Below are positions 15,930 to 23,969 of a DNA stretch of 33,370 nucleotides, in pieces. Location: positions 1 through 33,370 of the forward strand of contig NZ_JAAKZW010000073.1 in NCBI RefSeq assembly GCF_011044995.1, given 5' to 3'. Under the pieces are notes generated by a model that worked only from the letters and a program-made list of their open reading frames with translations, was not told where the DNA came from and did not search any database. The position numbers were made by a program, and so were the translations under genes. Numbering within the stretch: position 1 is the first letter of the stretch; each line of letters opens with the position of its first letter. Origin of the DNA: Streptomyces mesophilus. Lineage in GTDB: Bacteria > Actinomycetota > Actinomycetes > Streptomycetales > Streptomycetaceae.

Positions 15930-16980
15930 GGATCGTCTCCTTCCAGAAGTGGCACGCGCTGCCGCGGCCGGGCAGCTCGCCGCCGTCCCGCTCGGTCACC
16001 GGGAGCAGGGCCGGGATGTCCGTACGGCAGATGTCCTGAGCCTTCGGGCAGCGCGGGTTGAAGGCGCAACCGCTCGGGATCCGGGTCAGGTTGGGCGGCA
16101 GACCCTTGATCGCGTAGAGCTCCGAACCCTTCTGGTCCAGGCGCGGGATCGAGTCGAGCAGACCCCTGGTGTACGGGTGGGCCGGGCGCTTGTACAGCTC
16201 GTGCACGGGCGCGGTCTCGACGATACGGCCCGCGTACATCACGGCGATCTTGTCCGCGACGTCGGCGACCACGCCGAGGTCGTGGGTGATCAGGATCAGA
16301 CCCATGTTGTACTCGCGCTGCAGATCCGCGAGCAGATCCATGACCTGGGCCTGGACGGTCACGTCGAGCGCCGTGGTGGGCTCGTCCGCGATGATCAGGT
16401 CCGGCTCGAGGGCCAGGGCCATGGCGATCATGATGCGCTGGCGCATACCGCCGGAGAACTGGTGGGGGTAGTCGTTGACCCGCGCCTTGGCGGCGGGGAT
16501 CTTCACCCTGTCCATCAGGTCGATGGCCTTGGCCTTGGCCTCCTTCTTGGAGAGGCCCTGGTGCACACGGAACATCTCGCCGAGCTGGTAGCCCACGGAG
16601 AGCACCGGGTTGAGCGAGGAGAGCGCGTCCTGGAAGATCATCGCGATCTTCTGGCCGCGGATCTTGCGTCGCTCGTCGTTGGACATCTTCAGCATGTCCT
16701 GCCCGCGGAAGAAGATCTCTCCCTTGGGGATACGGCCGGGCGGCATGTCCAGGATGCCCATGATCGCCTGAGCGGTCACGGACTTGCCGGAGCCGGACTC
16801 GCCGAGGACGGCGAGGGTCTCGCCGGCGCTGACGGTGTAGTTCACACCGTTCACGGCCTTGGCGACACCGTCACGGGTGCTGAACTCCACGTGCAGATCG
16901 CGGACTTCGAGCAGCGGTCCGCCGAAGTCGTCCGAGCCTCGGGGGCTCGGGACGCTCGACGTCTTGTCGATTGTTGTCAC
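15922..16980 (-). CDS. Oligopeptide ABC transporter ATPase, OppD-like (right, BldK-like cluster)
   Basis: 352 aa. Walker A is GESGSGKSVTAQ, the signature QFSGGMRQR and Walker B DLIIADEPTTALD, with switch His in LITHDLGV; the C-terminal motif is CAFNPRCPKAQDIC plus SACHF. A longer frame reaches 17031, but GTG 16980 is preferred: GGAGG lies 7 nt before it, immediately after the permease stop. It has about 27 more N-terminal residues than the left paralogue. It pairs with the OppF-like subunit encoded by the overlapping next gene. Confidence 0.92.
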   Translation of the reverse strand: MTTIDKTSSVPSPRGSDDFGGPLLEVRDLHVEFSTRDGVAKAVNGVNYTVSAGETLAVLGESGSGKSVTAQAIMGILDMPPGRIPKGEIFFRGQDMLKMSNDERRKIRGQKIAMIFQDALSSLNPVLSVGYQLGEMFRVHQGLSKKEAKAKAIDLMDRVKIPAAKARVNDYPHQFSGGMRQRIMIAMALALEPDLIIADEPTTALDVTVQAQVMDLLADLQREYNMGLILITHDLGVVADVADKIAVMYAGRIVETAPVHELYKRPAHPYTRGLLDSIPRLDQKGSELYAIKGLPPNLTRIPSGCAFNPRCPKAQDICRTDIPALLPVTERDGGELPGRGSACHFWKETIHG

Positions 16981-16993
16981 GGTTACGCCTCCC

Positions 16994-17947
16994 TCAGCGC
17001 AGCTTGGGGTCGAGGGCGTTGCGTACCGCATCGCCGAACATGAGGAACGAGAGCACCGTGATCGAGACCATGACGGACGGGACGATCAGGGTGTGGGGGG
17101 CCACACGCAGGTCCGCTCGTCCGCTGTTGACGTCGCCACCCCAGGACACGGTCGGTTCCGTGAGGCCCACGCCGAGGAACGACAGGGTCGCCTCGGCCGC
17201 GATGTAGCCGCCCAGTGCGATGGTCGCGACCACGATGATGGGCGCGAGCGCGTTCGGCAGGATGTGCTTGAACATGATCCGGTACGTCGAGGCGCCGAGC
17301 GCCCTGGCGGCCACCACGTAGTCGGCCTGCTTGATGGTGATCACCGCACCACGGGCGACTCGGGCGATCTGCGTCCAGCCGAGGAAGGCGAGGGCCATGA
17401 TCACGACCCAGACGCTGCGCTGGTCGAACGCGTTGAGGACCACGAGGGCACCCAGGATGAAGGGGATGCCCAGGAAGACGTCGGTCACCCGCGAGAGCAC
17501 GGCGTCGAGCCATCCCCCGAAGTAGCCGGCGATCATGCCGACGACCGTGCCGATGATGGTCACGCAGACCGTGACACCCACACCGACCATGATCGAAGCG
17601 CGGGCACCGTAGACGATGCGCGCGTAGACGGAGCGTCCCTGGAGGTCGTAGCCCAGCCACTCGGGTGAGAAGAAGTTGCCCCAGTGCGGAGCTTCCCGGA
17701 AGTGATTGGCGAGGTCGGCGTCGCGGGGCGAGGCGCTGGTGAACAGGCTCGGCCACGCGGCCATCACGAGGAGGAAGACGATCAGGACCGCGGATATGAG
17801 GAACAGCGGGTTGCGCCGCAGATCGTGCCAGGCGTCGGACCACAGACTGCGCGCCTTGGCCGCGCCCGGACCGCTGTCCGGGGCGACGACGGCGGGAGCC
17901 GGCTCGCCGGTCGCGGTCGTGACCTTCTCAACTGTCTTGTCAGGCAT
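16994..17947 (-). CDS. Oligopeptide ABC transporter permease, OppC/DppC-like (right, BldK-like cluster)
   Basis: 317 aa. A polar N-terminus of about 50 residues leads into a first helix (LFLISAVLIVFLLVMAAWPSLF), an external loop and five further helices. The ATPase-docking loop is visible in ADYVVAARALGASTYRIMFKHILPNALAP. The ATG overlaps the OppB-like stop by 8 nt (ATGCCTGA, 17940-17947), identical to the left cluster's junction. It forms the transmembrane pathway with the OppB-like subunit. Confidence 0.92.
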   Translation of the reverse strand: MPDKTVEKVTTATGEPAPAVVAPDSGPGAAKARSLWSDAWHDLRRNPLFLISAVLIVFLLVMAAWPSLFTSASPRDADLANHFREAPHWGNFFSPEWLGYDLQGRSVYARIVYGARASIMVGVGVTVCVTIIGTVVGMIAGYFGGWLDAVLSRVTDVFLGIPFILGALVVLNAFDQRSVWVVIMALAFLGWTQIARVARGAVITIKQADYVVAARALGASTYRIMFKHILPNALAPIIVVATIALGGYIAAEATLSFLGVGLTEPTVSWGGDVNSGRADLRVAPHTLIVPSVMVSITVLSFLMFGDAVRNALDPKLR

Positions 17948-18872
17948 ACCGGATCCTCGGGTCCAGGACCGCGTAAAGCAGGTCGACGATCAAGCTGGTA
18001 GCGAGGTAGATGAGCACGATCAGCGAGGCGATACCGACGACCGTGGCACCCTCGCGGCGCAGCAGCGCCTCGTAGATCTCGATACCGACGCCGCGCACGT
18101 TGAAGATGCTCTCGGTGACGATGGCACCGGTCATCAGGTTGCCGATCTCGATGCCGAGGAAGGTGACCACGGGGATCATCGAGTTGCGCATCAGGTGGAC
18201 ACCGATGATGCGACGGCGCGGGAGCCCCTTGGCCACGGCGGTGCGCATGTAGTCGGCACGCAGGTTCTCCGCGACCGACGTGCGGGTCAGTCGGGCGACA
18301 TAGGCGAGCGAGAGCGCGGCCAACACCGTGGCGGGGAGCAGGAGTTCGGAGAAGTTCGTCGAATCGGTGACCGTCGCCTTGAACGTGTCTCCGCCGTATT
18401 CGAGAGCGACCCACTGCAGCAGGATGCCGAGCACGAAGGACGGCATCGAGACGAGGACCAGCGTCAGCAGGAGCAGACCGCGGTCGCGCAGTGTGTCGGG
18501 CTTGAGACCGGCGACGATTCCGAGGCCCAGACCGACGAGCGTGACGAACGTGAACGCGAAGAGCGTCAGCCGGAGCGTGACGGGGAAGGCCTCGCTGATG
18601 ACGTCCGAGATCTCTCGTCCACTGGAGATCTGGGTGCCGAAGTCACCCTGGACGAGATTGGTCATGTAGTGCCAGTACTGAAGGAGCACCGGCTGATCAA
18701 GGCCGAGATCCTTCTTGATGCTCGCAACGATGGCCGGGTCGAACTGCTGATCACCCATCGCCGTGCGGACGGGGTCACCGGGCAGGACGTACATCATGAG
18801 AAAAATAAGCAGAGTTGACCCGATGAACACCGGGATCATCTGGAGCAGTCGTCGTGCGACATAGCGCCCCAT
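17940..18872 (-). CDS. Oligopeptide ABC transporter permease, OppB/DppB-like (right, BldK-like cluster)
   Basis: 310 aa with an N-terminal helix (LLQMIPVFIGSTLLIFLMMYVLPGDP), an external loop and five more helices. The docking loop is ADYMRTAVAKGLPRRRIIGVHLMRNS, nearly the same as in the left paralogue. GGAGGCACCT precedes ATG 18872. It is separated from the binding-protein gene by a 133-nt spacer with two hairpins and overlaps the second permease by 8 nt. Confidence 0.92.
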   Translation of the reverse strand: MGRYVARRLLQMIPVFIGSTLLIFLMMYVLPGDPVRTAMGDQQFDPAIVASIKKDLGLDQPVLLQYWHYMTNLVQGDFGTQISSGREISDVISEAFPVTLRLTLFAFTFVTLVGLGLGIVAGLKPDTLRDRGLLLLTLVLVSMPSFVLGILLQWVALEYGGDTFKATVTDSTNFSELLLPATVLAALSLAYVARLTRTSVAENLRADYMRTAVAKGLPRRRIIGVHLMRNSMIPVVTFLGIEIGNLMTGAIVTESIFNVRGVGIEIYEALLRREGATVVGIASLIVLIYLATSLIVDLLYAVLDPRIRYA

Positions 18873-18904
18873 AGGTGCCTCCGTGAGGGGTTACAGCAGC
18901 TGCG

Positions 18905-18934
18905 GGGGCCGCCCTCCGGTAGGAGGGCGGCCCC
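18905..18934 (-). terminator. First intercistronic hairpin upstream of the right permease genes
   Basis: Perfect 13-bp G+C-rich stem (arms 18905-18917 and 18922-18934) with a 4-nt loop in the spacer between the binding-protein stop and the first permease start. It matches the position of the 14-bp hairpin in the left operon. Confidence 0.7.
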
Positions 18935-18944
18935 GTGACAACCT

Positions 18945-18970
18945 CCCACCGCCGCGGCAGTGGCGGTGGG
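18945..18970 (-). terminator. Second intercistronic hairpin after the right binding-protein gene
   Basis: A 9-bp perfect stem (outer arms CCCACCGCC at 18945-18953 and GGCGGTGGG at 18962-18970), about 36 nt past the binding-protein stop. With its neighbour it forms a double hairpin that could partly terminate transcription or protect the upstream message end. Confidence 0.55.
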
Positions 18971-19005
18971 TCTACGGCCGAGTGGGGAAGAGGCCCGAAG
19001 GCTTC

Positions 19006-20628
19006 CTACTTGGTGGTGACGCCCCACACCTCGAGGTCACCGTGGAAGTCGACGACCACGTTGTCGACGTTCTTGCCGTGACCACCGTTGATGCGGTAGT
19101 ACCACAGCGGAATCGCCGGCATGTGCTCGACCAGCTTCTTCTCGACCTCCTGGAAGGCCTTCACCGACTCGTCGAGCGACTTGGCGTTGTCCGCCTTGTT
19201 CATCGCGTCGTCGATCTCCTTGTTGGAGAACCGGCCGTTGTTGGCCTCGGCGGTGGTGTGGTACAGCTCCTTCATGAAGTTGGCGTTGACCGGGTAGTCG
19301 GCAACCCAACCACCGCGGTACATCCCCTTCACCTGGTCGTTGTCACGGGCCTCGAGGTCCGTGGCGAAGTCGGCCTTCGCGTCACCGACGCAGTCGACAC
19401 CGGTCGCCTTGCGGATGGACTCGCAGACCGCGGTCACCCACTCCTTGTGGCCACCATCGGTGTTGTACTGGATGGTGAACTTGTTGCCCGGAACGCCGCC
19501 GCCCTCTTCGACGAGCTGCTTGGCCTTCTTCGGGTCGAACTTGAAGACGTCCGTGCCCAGGTCCTGGTTGCCCTTGACGCCCGGCGGCACGAAGCCGACG
19601 GCCGGCGTACGGGTGTTGTTCAGGACGGTCTTGGTGATCGTCTCACGGTCGATCGCCATGGACAGACCCTGCAGAACCTTGGGGTCGATGTCCTTGAACG
19701 TCTTCGAGTAGAACGCCGGGGTCAGCGTCTGGATCGCCGCGTACGGCTGCTCGATGGCGCCGTCACCCAGGTCCTGCTTGTACTTCGGCAGGTCCGTCGG
19801 GCCGACCTGGCGGATCATGTCCAGGTTGCCGGCGAGGACATCCTTGTACGCGGCCTCGAGGCTGGTGTACGCCTTGAACTGCACGCCCGCGTTCTTGGCC
19901 TTGTTCGGACCCTGATAGTCCTTGTTGGCCTTGACCTGGATGAGCTTGTTCGGGGTCCACTTCTCGAAGGTGTACGGACCGTTGCCGATCGGCTTCTGGC
20001 CGAACGCCTTCGGGTCGTCGTAGAACACCTTGGGCAGCGGGGCCCAGGTCGCGTAACCCAACTTGTAGTTGAAGTACGGGATCGCGCTCTTCAGCTCGAT
20101 CGTGAAGGTGTGGTCGTCGACCTGCTTGAGACCGGACATGGTCTCGGCCTTCGGGTCGCCCTTCTCCGGGTGGACATCGGCGTAACCGGCGATGTCCTGG
20201 AACCAGAAGGCGTTCTGCTGGTTGTTCTTGATGTTGGCGTACCAGTTCCACGCGTCGATGTACGACTTCGCGGTGACGTCCTCGCCGTTGTGGAACTTCC
20301 AGCCCTTCTTGAGCTTCACCGTCCACGTCTTCGAGTCGGTGGTCTCCACCGATTCGGCGTTCGTGTAGACGATGTTGCCTTCGCCGTCGAAGTCCAGCAG
20401 CTGCGTGAACAGGGACTGGATGACGTACGAGCCGTTGGACTCGTTGGTGTCCGCCGGGATGAGCGGCTTCTGCGGCTGGCCGACGTCGATGGAGACGTAG
20501 CCCTCGGGCTTGCCGCCCTTGTTGCTCTTGTTCCCGCTGTCGCCATCGTCGCTACCGCCACAGGCAGTCGCACCCAGGGCCACCGCGGTGGCTATCGCGA
20601 CCCACTTGGCGCTCTTGGCACCACGCAT
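19006..20628 (-). CDS. Oligopeptide-binding lipoprotein, BldKB-like (right cluster)
   Basis: 540 aa family-5 solute-binding lipoprotein. The signal peptide MRGAKSAKWVAIATAVALGATAC ends in the lipobox LGATAC, followed by a Ser/Asp/Lys/Gly linker. Domain features include IPADTNESNGSYVIQSLF, KGWKFHNGEDVTAKSYIDAW, PIGNGPYTFEKW and GGWVADYPVNANF, typical of OppA/DppA proteins. Two Cys (CESIRKATGVDC) sit where the left paralogue also has two. ATG 20628 was chosen over a GTG 63 nt upstream because GAGGAGG precedes it and the signal peptide starts there. Position beside typA and my recollection of Streptomyces synteny suggest this is the BldK binding protein, needed to import an oligopeptide signal for aerial growth. 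The assignment between the two paralogues is not certain. Confidence 0.88.
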   Translation of the reverse strand: MRGAKSAKWVAIATAVALGATACGGSDDGDSGNKSNKGGKPEGYVSIDVGQPQKPLIPADTNESNGSYVIQSLFTQLLDFDGEGNIVYTNAESVETTDSKTWTVKLKKGWKFHNGEDVTAKSYIDAWNWYANIKNNQQNAFWFQDIAGYADVHPEKGDPKAETMSGLKQVDDHTFTIELKSAIPYFNYKLGYATWAPLPKVFYDDPKAFGQKPIGNGPYTFEKWTPNKLIQVKANKDYQGPNKAKNAGVQFKAYTSLEAAYKDVLAGNLDMIRQVGPTDLPKYKQDLGDGAIEQPYAAIQTLTPAFYSKTFKDIDPKVLQGLSMAIDRETITKTVLNNTRTPAVGFVPPGVKGNQDLGTDVFKFDPKKAKQLVEEGGGVPGNKFTIQYNTDGGHKEWVTAVCESIRKATGVDCVGDAKADFATDLEARDNDQVKGMYRGGWVADYPVNANFMKELYHTTAEANNGRFSNKEIDDAMNKADNAKSLDESVKAFQEVEKKLVEHMPAIPLWYYRINGGHGKNVDNVVVDFHGDLEVWGVTTK

Positions 20629-20879
20629 GGGTTCCTCCTCATGAGTCCACTTGTTCACTACAAGAGGGGGTAGTTGATGCTGTGCCGACACCCCTGACGG
20701 CGATGATCAAGTACCCCAGTGTGCTCGTGAGTCGGCGCTCCCCACAGCGCGTGACCCATTGACCCGAGCTCTACGCGCTCAACTATTAGCCATGGGGTAC
20801 GGCCCGACCACACTCTTTTGGTCTCGGTTCGATCACACCTGTCGCCTACTTCTTCCGAAATCTGGACAAACCGATCCGA

Positions 20880-20917
20880 GATAGATGCTCGCGAAACGGA
20901 CTCGTTACACATCTATC
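20880..20917. promoter_or_regulatory. 8-bp inverted repeat, possible operator upstream of the BldK-like operon
   Basis: GATAGATG (20880-20887) and CATCTATC (20910-20917) form a perfect inverted repeat with a 22-nt spacer, in the low-G+C part of the region. Half-sites centred about 30 nt apart (three helical turns) could bind a dimer or two dimers. No known regulator motif is recognised. Confidence 0.3.
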
Positions 20918-21050
20918 GGTCAGGAGCGTCCGCATTCCGGACAGGTCGACTCGAAAAACCTGTTGCGGTCGACACGCGTAGCGTCGGGCGGATCACAGAG
21001 CGCTGCCTTCCGCCGAGAGCGGGCCGGCAAAGGGCTCGGAGCATGACGAA

Positions 21051-21090
21051 CGGCCCGACTCTACGCCCAAGTGGGCGCGGAATCGGGCCG
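21051..21090 (-). terminator. Terminator of typA
   Basis: An 18-bp stem (arms 21051-21068 and 21073-21090) with one mismatch and two G-U pairs in minus-strand RNA and a 4-nt loop. It starts 64 nt after the typA stop. In plus-strand RNA the wobble pairs become mismatches, so it is oriented for typA. Confidence 0.8.
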
Positions 21091-21154
21091 GTTCGAACAG
21101 GCTTGAATCAGCCTTGAAGACGCGTGGAAGCGGTCCGGCGCAGCCGGAGCCGGA

Positions 21155-23062
21155 TCAGGCGTTCTTGGCGCGCGAGGCGGTGCGGGCGCGCGCGGTCTTG
21201 TCCAGGACCACCTTGCGGATACGGACGGCCTCCGGGGTGACCTCGACGCACTCGTCGTCGCGGCAGAACTCCAGGGACTGCTCCAGGGAGAGCTTGCGCG
21301 GCGGCACGATCGCCTCGAAGGAGTCGGCCGCGGCCGAGCGCATGTTGGTGAGCTTCTTCTCCTTGGTGATGTTCACGTCCATGTCGTCGGCGCGCGAGTT
21401 CTCGCCGACGATCATGCCCTCGTACACCTCGGTGCCGGGGTCGGTGAACAGGACGCCGCGCTCCTGCAGGTTGGTCATCGCGAACGCGGTGACGGCGCCG
21501 GCGCGGTCGGCCACGAGCGAACCGTTGTTACGGGTCGCCAGAACGCCGAACCAAGGCTCGAGGCCCTCGTGGATGGAGTGCGCGATACCCGTACCGCGGG
21601 TGCTCGTCAGGAACTCCGTACGGAAGCCGATGAGGCCACGCGAGGGGACGACGAACTCGAGGCGGACCCAGCCGGAGCCGTGGTTGGACATGTTGTCCAT
21701 ACGGCCCTTGCGGACGCCCATGAGCTGCGTGACCGCGCCCATGTGCTCCTCGGGCACGTCGATCGTCATGCGCTCGACCGGCTCGTGCACCTTGCCGTCG
21801 ATCTCCTGCGTGACGACCTGCGGCTTGCCGATGGTCAGCTCGAAGCCCTCGCGGCGCATCTGCTCGACCAGGATGGCGAGCGCGAGCTCACCACGGCCCT
21901 GGACCTCCCAGGCGTCGGGACGCTCGGTGTCGAGGACGCGCAGCGAGACGTTGCCGATGAGCTCGCGGTCGAGGCGGTCCTTGACCTGGCGGGCGGTGAC
22001 CTTGCGGTCCTTGACCTGGGTGCCCTTGTCCGCGCCCTTGCCGGTGGCACCGCGGCCGACGAGCGGCGAGGTGTTGGTACCGATGGTCATGGAGATCGCC
22101 GGCTCGTCCACCGTGATGAGCGGCAGCGCGATCGGGTTCTCGGGGTCGGCGAGGGTCTCGCCGATCATGATGTCCGGGATACCGGCGACGGCGCAGATGT
22201 CGCCCGGGCCCGCCATCTCGGCGGGCTTGCGGGTGAGCGCCTCGGTCATCATCAGCTCGGTGATGCGGACGTTGGAGGTCGTGCCGTCGCGCTTGATCCA
22301 GGCCACGGTCTGGCCCTTGCGCAGCTCGCCCTGCTCGACACGGAGCAGTGCGATACGGCCGAGGAAGTTGTCGGCGTCGAGGTTGGTGACGTGCGCCTGC
22401 AGCGGGGCGCTCTCGTCGTACTCCGGAGCCGGGACGTGCTCGAGGATCGTCGAGAAGAACGGCTCCAGGCTGGTGGAGTCGGCCGGGACGGTGCCGTCCT
22501 CGGGCTTCGTCAGGGACGCGATGCCGTCACGGCCGCACGCGTAGACGATCGGGAACTCGATCTGGTCCTCGTCGGCGTCGAGGTCGAGGAAGAGGTCGTA
22601 CGTCTCGTTGACGACCTCGTCGATCCGCGAGTCCGGACGGTCCGTCTTGTTGATGCAGAGGATCACGGGCAGCCGCTGCTGGAGCGCCTTGCGCAGCACG
22701 AAGCGGGTCTGCGGGAGGGGGCCCTCCGACGCGTCCACGAGCAGGACCACCGCGTCGACCATCGACAGACCGCGCTCGACCTCACCACCGAAATCGGCGT
22801 GGCCGGGGGTGTCGATGATGTTGATGGTGATGACGTCGCCGCCATCCTTGGGGTGGTACTTGACGGCCGTGTTCTTGGCCAGGATCGTGATGCCCTTCTC
22901 ACGCTCCAGGTCGTTCGAGTCCATCATGCGGTCGTCGAGGGACTCGGCGGCGTGCGCAGCGAAGGACCCCGCCTGCTTGAGCATGGCGTCGACGATGGTC
23001 GTCTTGCCGTGGTCGACGTGGGCGACGATGGCGACGTTTCGAATGTCGTGGCGCGTGGGCAC
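21155..23062 (-). CDS. typA: Translational GTPase TypA/BipA
   Basis: 635 aa ribosome-associated GTPase related to EF-G and LepA, involved in stress-linked control of translation and ribosome assembly. G-domain motifs are clear: AHVDHGKTT (G1), a T-loop near EREKGITI, DTPGHADFGGEVER (G3) and NKTD (G4). EF-G-like domains follow, with the TypA C-terminal signature near SNHGSGWVRLEFVVPSRGLIGFR. A longer frame reaches 23164, but GTG 23062 is chosen because GGGAGAA precedes it and the protein then begins MPTRHDIRNVAIVAHVDHG, as in known TypA proteins. The length is normal for actinobacteria. It ends at a hairpin terminator. Confidence 0.95.
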   Translation of the reverse strand: MPTRHDIRNVAIVAHVDHGKTTIVDAMLKQAGSFAAHAAESLDDRMMDSNDLEREKGITILAKNTAVKYHPKDGGDVITINIIDTPGHADFGGEVERGLSMVDAVVLLVDASEGPLPQTRFVLRKALQQRLPVILCINKTDRPDSRIDEVVNETYDLFLDLDADEDQIEFPIVYACGRDGIASLTKPEDGTVPADSTSLEPFFSTILEHVPAPEYDESAPLQAHVTNLDADNFLGRIALLRVEQGELRKGQTVAWIKRDGTTSNVRITELMMTEALTRKPAEMAGPGDICAVAGIPDIMIGETLADPENPIALPLITVDEPAISMTIGTNTSPLVGRGATGKGADKGTQVKDRKVTARQVKDRLDRELIGNVSLRVLDTERPDAWEVQGRGELALAILVEQMRREGFELTIGKPQVVTQEIDGKVHEPVERMTIDVPEEHMGAVTQLMGVRKGRMDNMSNHGSGWVRLEFVVPSRGLIGFRTEFLTSTRGTGIAHSIHEGLEPWFGVLATRNNGSLVADRAGAVTAFAMTNLQERGVLFTDPGTEVYEGMIVGENSRADDMDVNITKEKKLTNMRSAAADSFEAIVPPRKLSLEQSLEFCRDDECVEVTPEAVRIRKVVLDKTARARTASRAKNA

Positions 23063-23197
23063 GTGCGGTGCTTCTCCCGGGACGAGTGGAACTTGCGAGC
23101 GGCTCGCGTATCTCTCGGTCTTCTCGATGTCATGGATGACTCGATGTCCGATGTACGCCTTCACCGCGCCGGGCTGGACACGCCACGGCCTTACCCC

Positions 23198-23203
23198 ATC
23201 CTA
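23198..23203 (-). promoter_or_regulatory. Candidate -10 of typA
   Basis: The minus strand reads TAGGAT, a good match to the vegetative -10 pattern of Streptomyces, 136 nt before the typA GTG. No clear TTGAC-type -35 is seen at 17-19 nt. Low confidence. Confidence 0.3.
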
Positions 23204-23261
23204 CGTGGGACACGGGGTGGCGGCCTCCGCGGGTGCCTTGTAGTGGGCCTGACCTGCGGCG

Positions 23262-23696
23262 TCAGTCCGTTCCGGACCCATTCTTCGGGCTTGCGAGGCG
23301 GCGGAGCGGCTGTCCGGTGACCCGTGCGACGGTTTCGAAGTCGTCGTCGAGGTGCAGGAGCGTCAGGCCTTGCAGTTCCGCGGTCGCGGCAACGATCAGG
23401 TCGACGGGCCCCGGCCCTCTGTGCTCGCCACGCCGGGTCAGCTCGCCCTGCACGTCCCACGCCCTGGAGTAGGCGCGGTCGTCGACGGGGGCGAAAGGAA
23501 ACAGCGCGCGAACCGTGTCCAGGTGCTGCTCGCGGTCACGGGCCGAACGCGCAGAGTAGAAGAACTCGAGCTCGGTGACCGGGCAGATCGCCACCAGGCC
23601 CGCCCCCAGGGCCTGGTCCCATCCGTATGACGGGCCGTCACGGCCGAGCAGCCGGACGAGAGCGGAGGTGTCGACGAGATACTTTGCCGCGTTCAC
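23262..23696 (-). CDS. VapC-type PIN-domain ribonuclease toxin
   Basis: 144 aa PIN-domain protein. The acidic Mg2+-binding residues typical of VapC are visible: Asp9 (YLVDTSAL), Glu42 (PVTELEF), Asp99 (PVDLIVAATA) and Asp117-119 (HLDDDF). Members of this family cut tRNA or rRNA when freed from their antitoxin; this protein's target is unknown. The GTG start overlaps the antitoxin stop as GTGA (23693-23696), which indicates coupled translation. It is the second gene of a two-gene operon lying upstream of typA on the same strand. Confidence 0.88.
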   Translation of the reverse strand: MNAAKYLVDTSALVRLLGRDGPSYGWDQALGAGLVAICPVTELEFFYSARSARDREQHLDTVRALFPFAPVDDRAYSRAWDVQGELTRRGEHRGPGPVDLIVAATAELQGLTLLHLDDDFETVARVTGQPLRRLASPKNGSGTD

Positions 23697-23908
23697 CTGC
23701 GGTAGTTCCTCTTGTCCCCGAGCAGTTCGAGGTCGAACGCACCCTCGGCCGCGGCCTCACGCAGCCGCGTCAGGGCCAGAGCGCGCCGGTGGATCTCCAG
23801 TATTTCGGCGAGCGCGGTGTTGACCGTTTCCTTCTTGGACTTGGTCCCCAAGGTCTTGGCGACCTGGTCGAGCAGCTCGTCGTCGATGTCGATCACGGTA
23901 CGGGCCAT
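23693..23908 (-). CDS. VapB-type antitoxin
   Basis: 71 aa. The N-terminus ARTVIDIDDELLDQVAKTLGTKSKKETVNTALAE has the beta strand-helix-helix pattern of a ribbon-helix-helix DNA-binding dimer (VapB / DUF2191-like). The C-terminal half (FDLELLGDKRNYRR) would wrap and block the toxin. ATG 23908 is preceded by GGAGG at good spacing. Antitoxins of this family usually bind their own promoter; an AT-rich stretch with a short palindrome lies 27-37 nt upstream. Confidence 0.88.
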   Translation of the reverse strand: MARTVIDIDDELLDQVAKTLGTKSKKETVNTALAEILEIHRRALALTRLREAAAEGAFDLELLGDKRNYRR

Positions 23909-23934
23909 CGCACACCTCCAGGCGCATTCGCGTA

Positions 23935-23945
23935 TATCAACGATA
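23935..23945 (-). promoter_or_regulatory. Possible vapBC operator/promoter palindrome
   Basis: TATC-AAC-GATA is a perfect 4-bp inverted repeat with a 3-nt centre, in an AT-rich island upstream of the antitoxin ribosome site. Position and composition fit an autoregulatory operator over a -10 region, but the arms are short. Confidence 0.35.
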
Positions 23946-23969
23946 CCGCGCTTGATGCATAAGGGGTGG

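Larger units (their letters stand above)
20629..21154. other. 526-nt intergenic region between typA and the BldK-like operon
   Basis: No protein-coding gene is seen. From the typA side it holds the typA hairpin terminator (21051-21090). The middle is noticeably less G+C-rich (about 20780-20950) and contains an 8-bp inverted repeat (20880-20917), then the leader of the BldK-like operon. A TAATAG-like hexamer occurs on the minus strand near 20784-20789, but without a good -35 I do not call a promoter. The length and base composition suit a regulated promoter region for the developmental importer. Confidence 0.6.

Noticed and set aside
8959..20628. TTA codons that would make the importer genes dependent on the bldA tRNA
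   Set aside because: The TAA triplets I checked on the plus strand within these genes were all out of frame, so I found no TTA codon; the check was by eye and not exhaustive.
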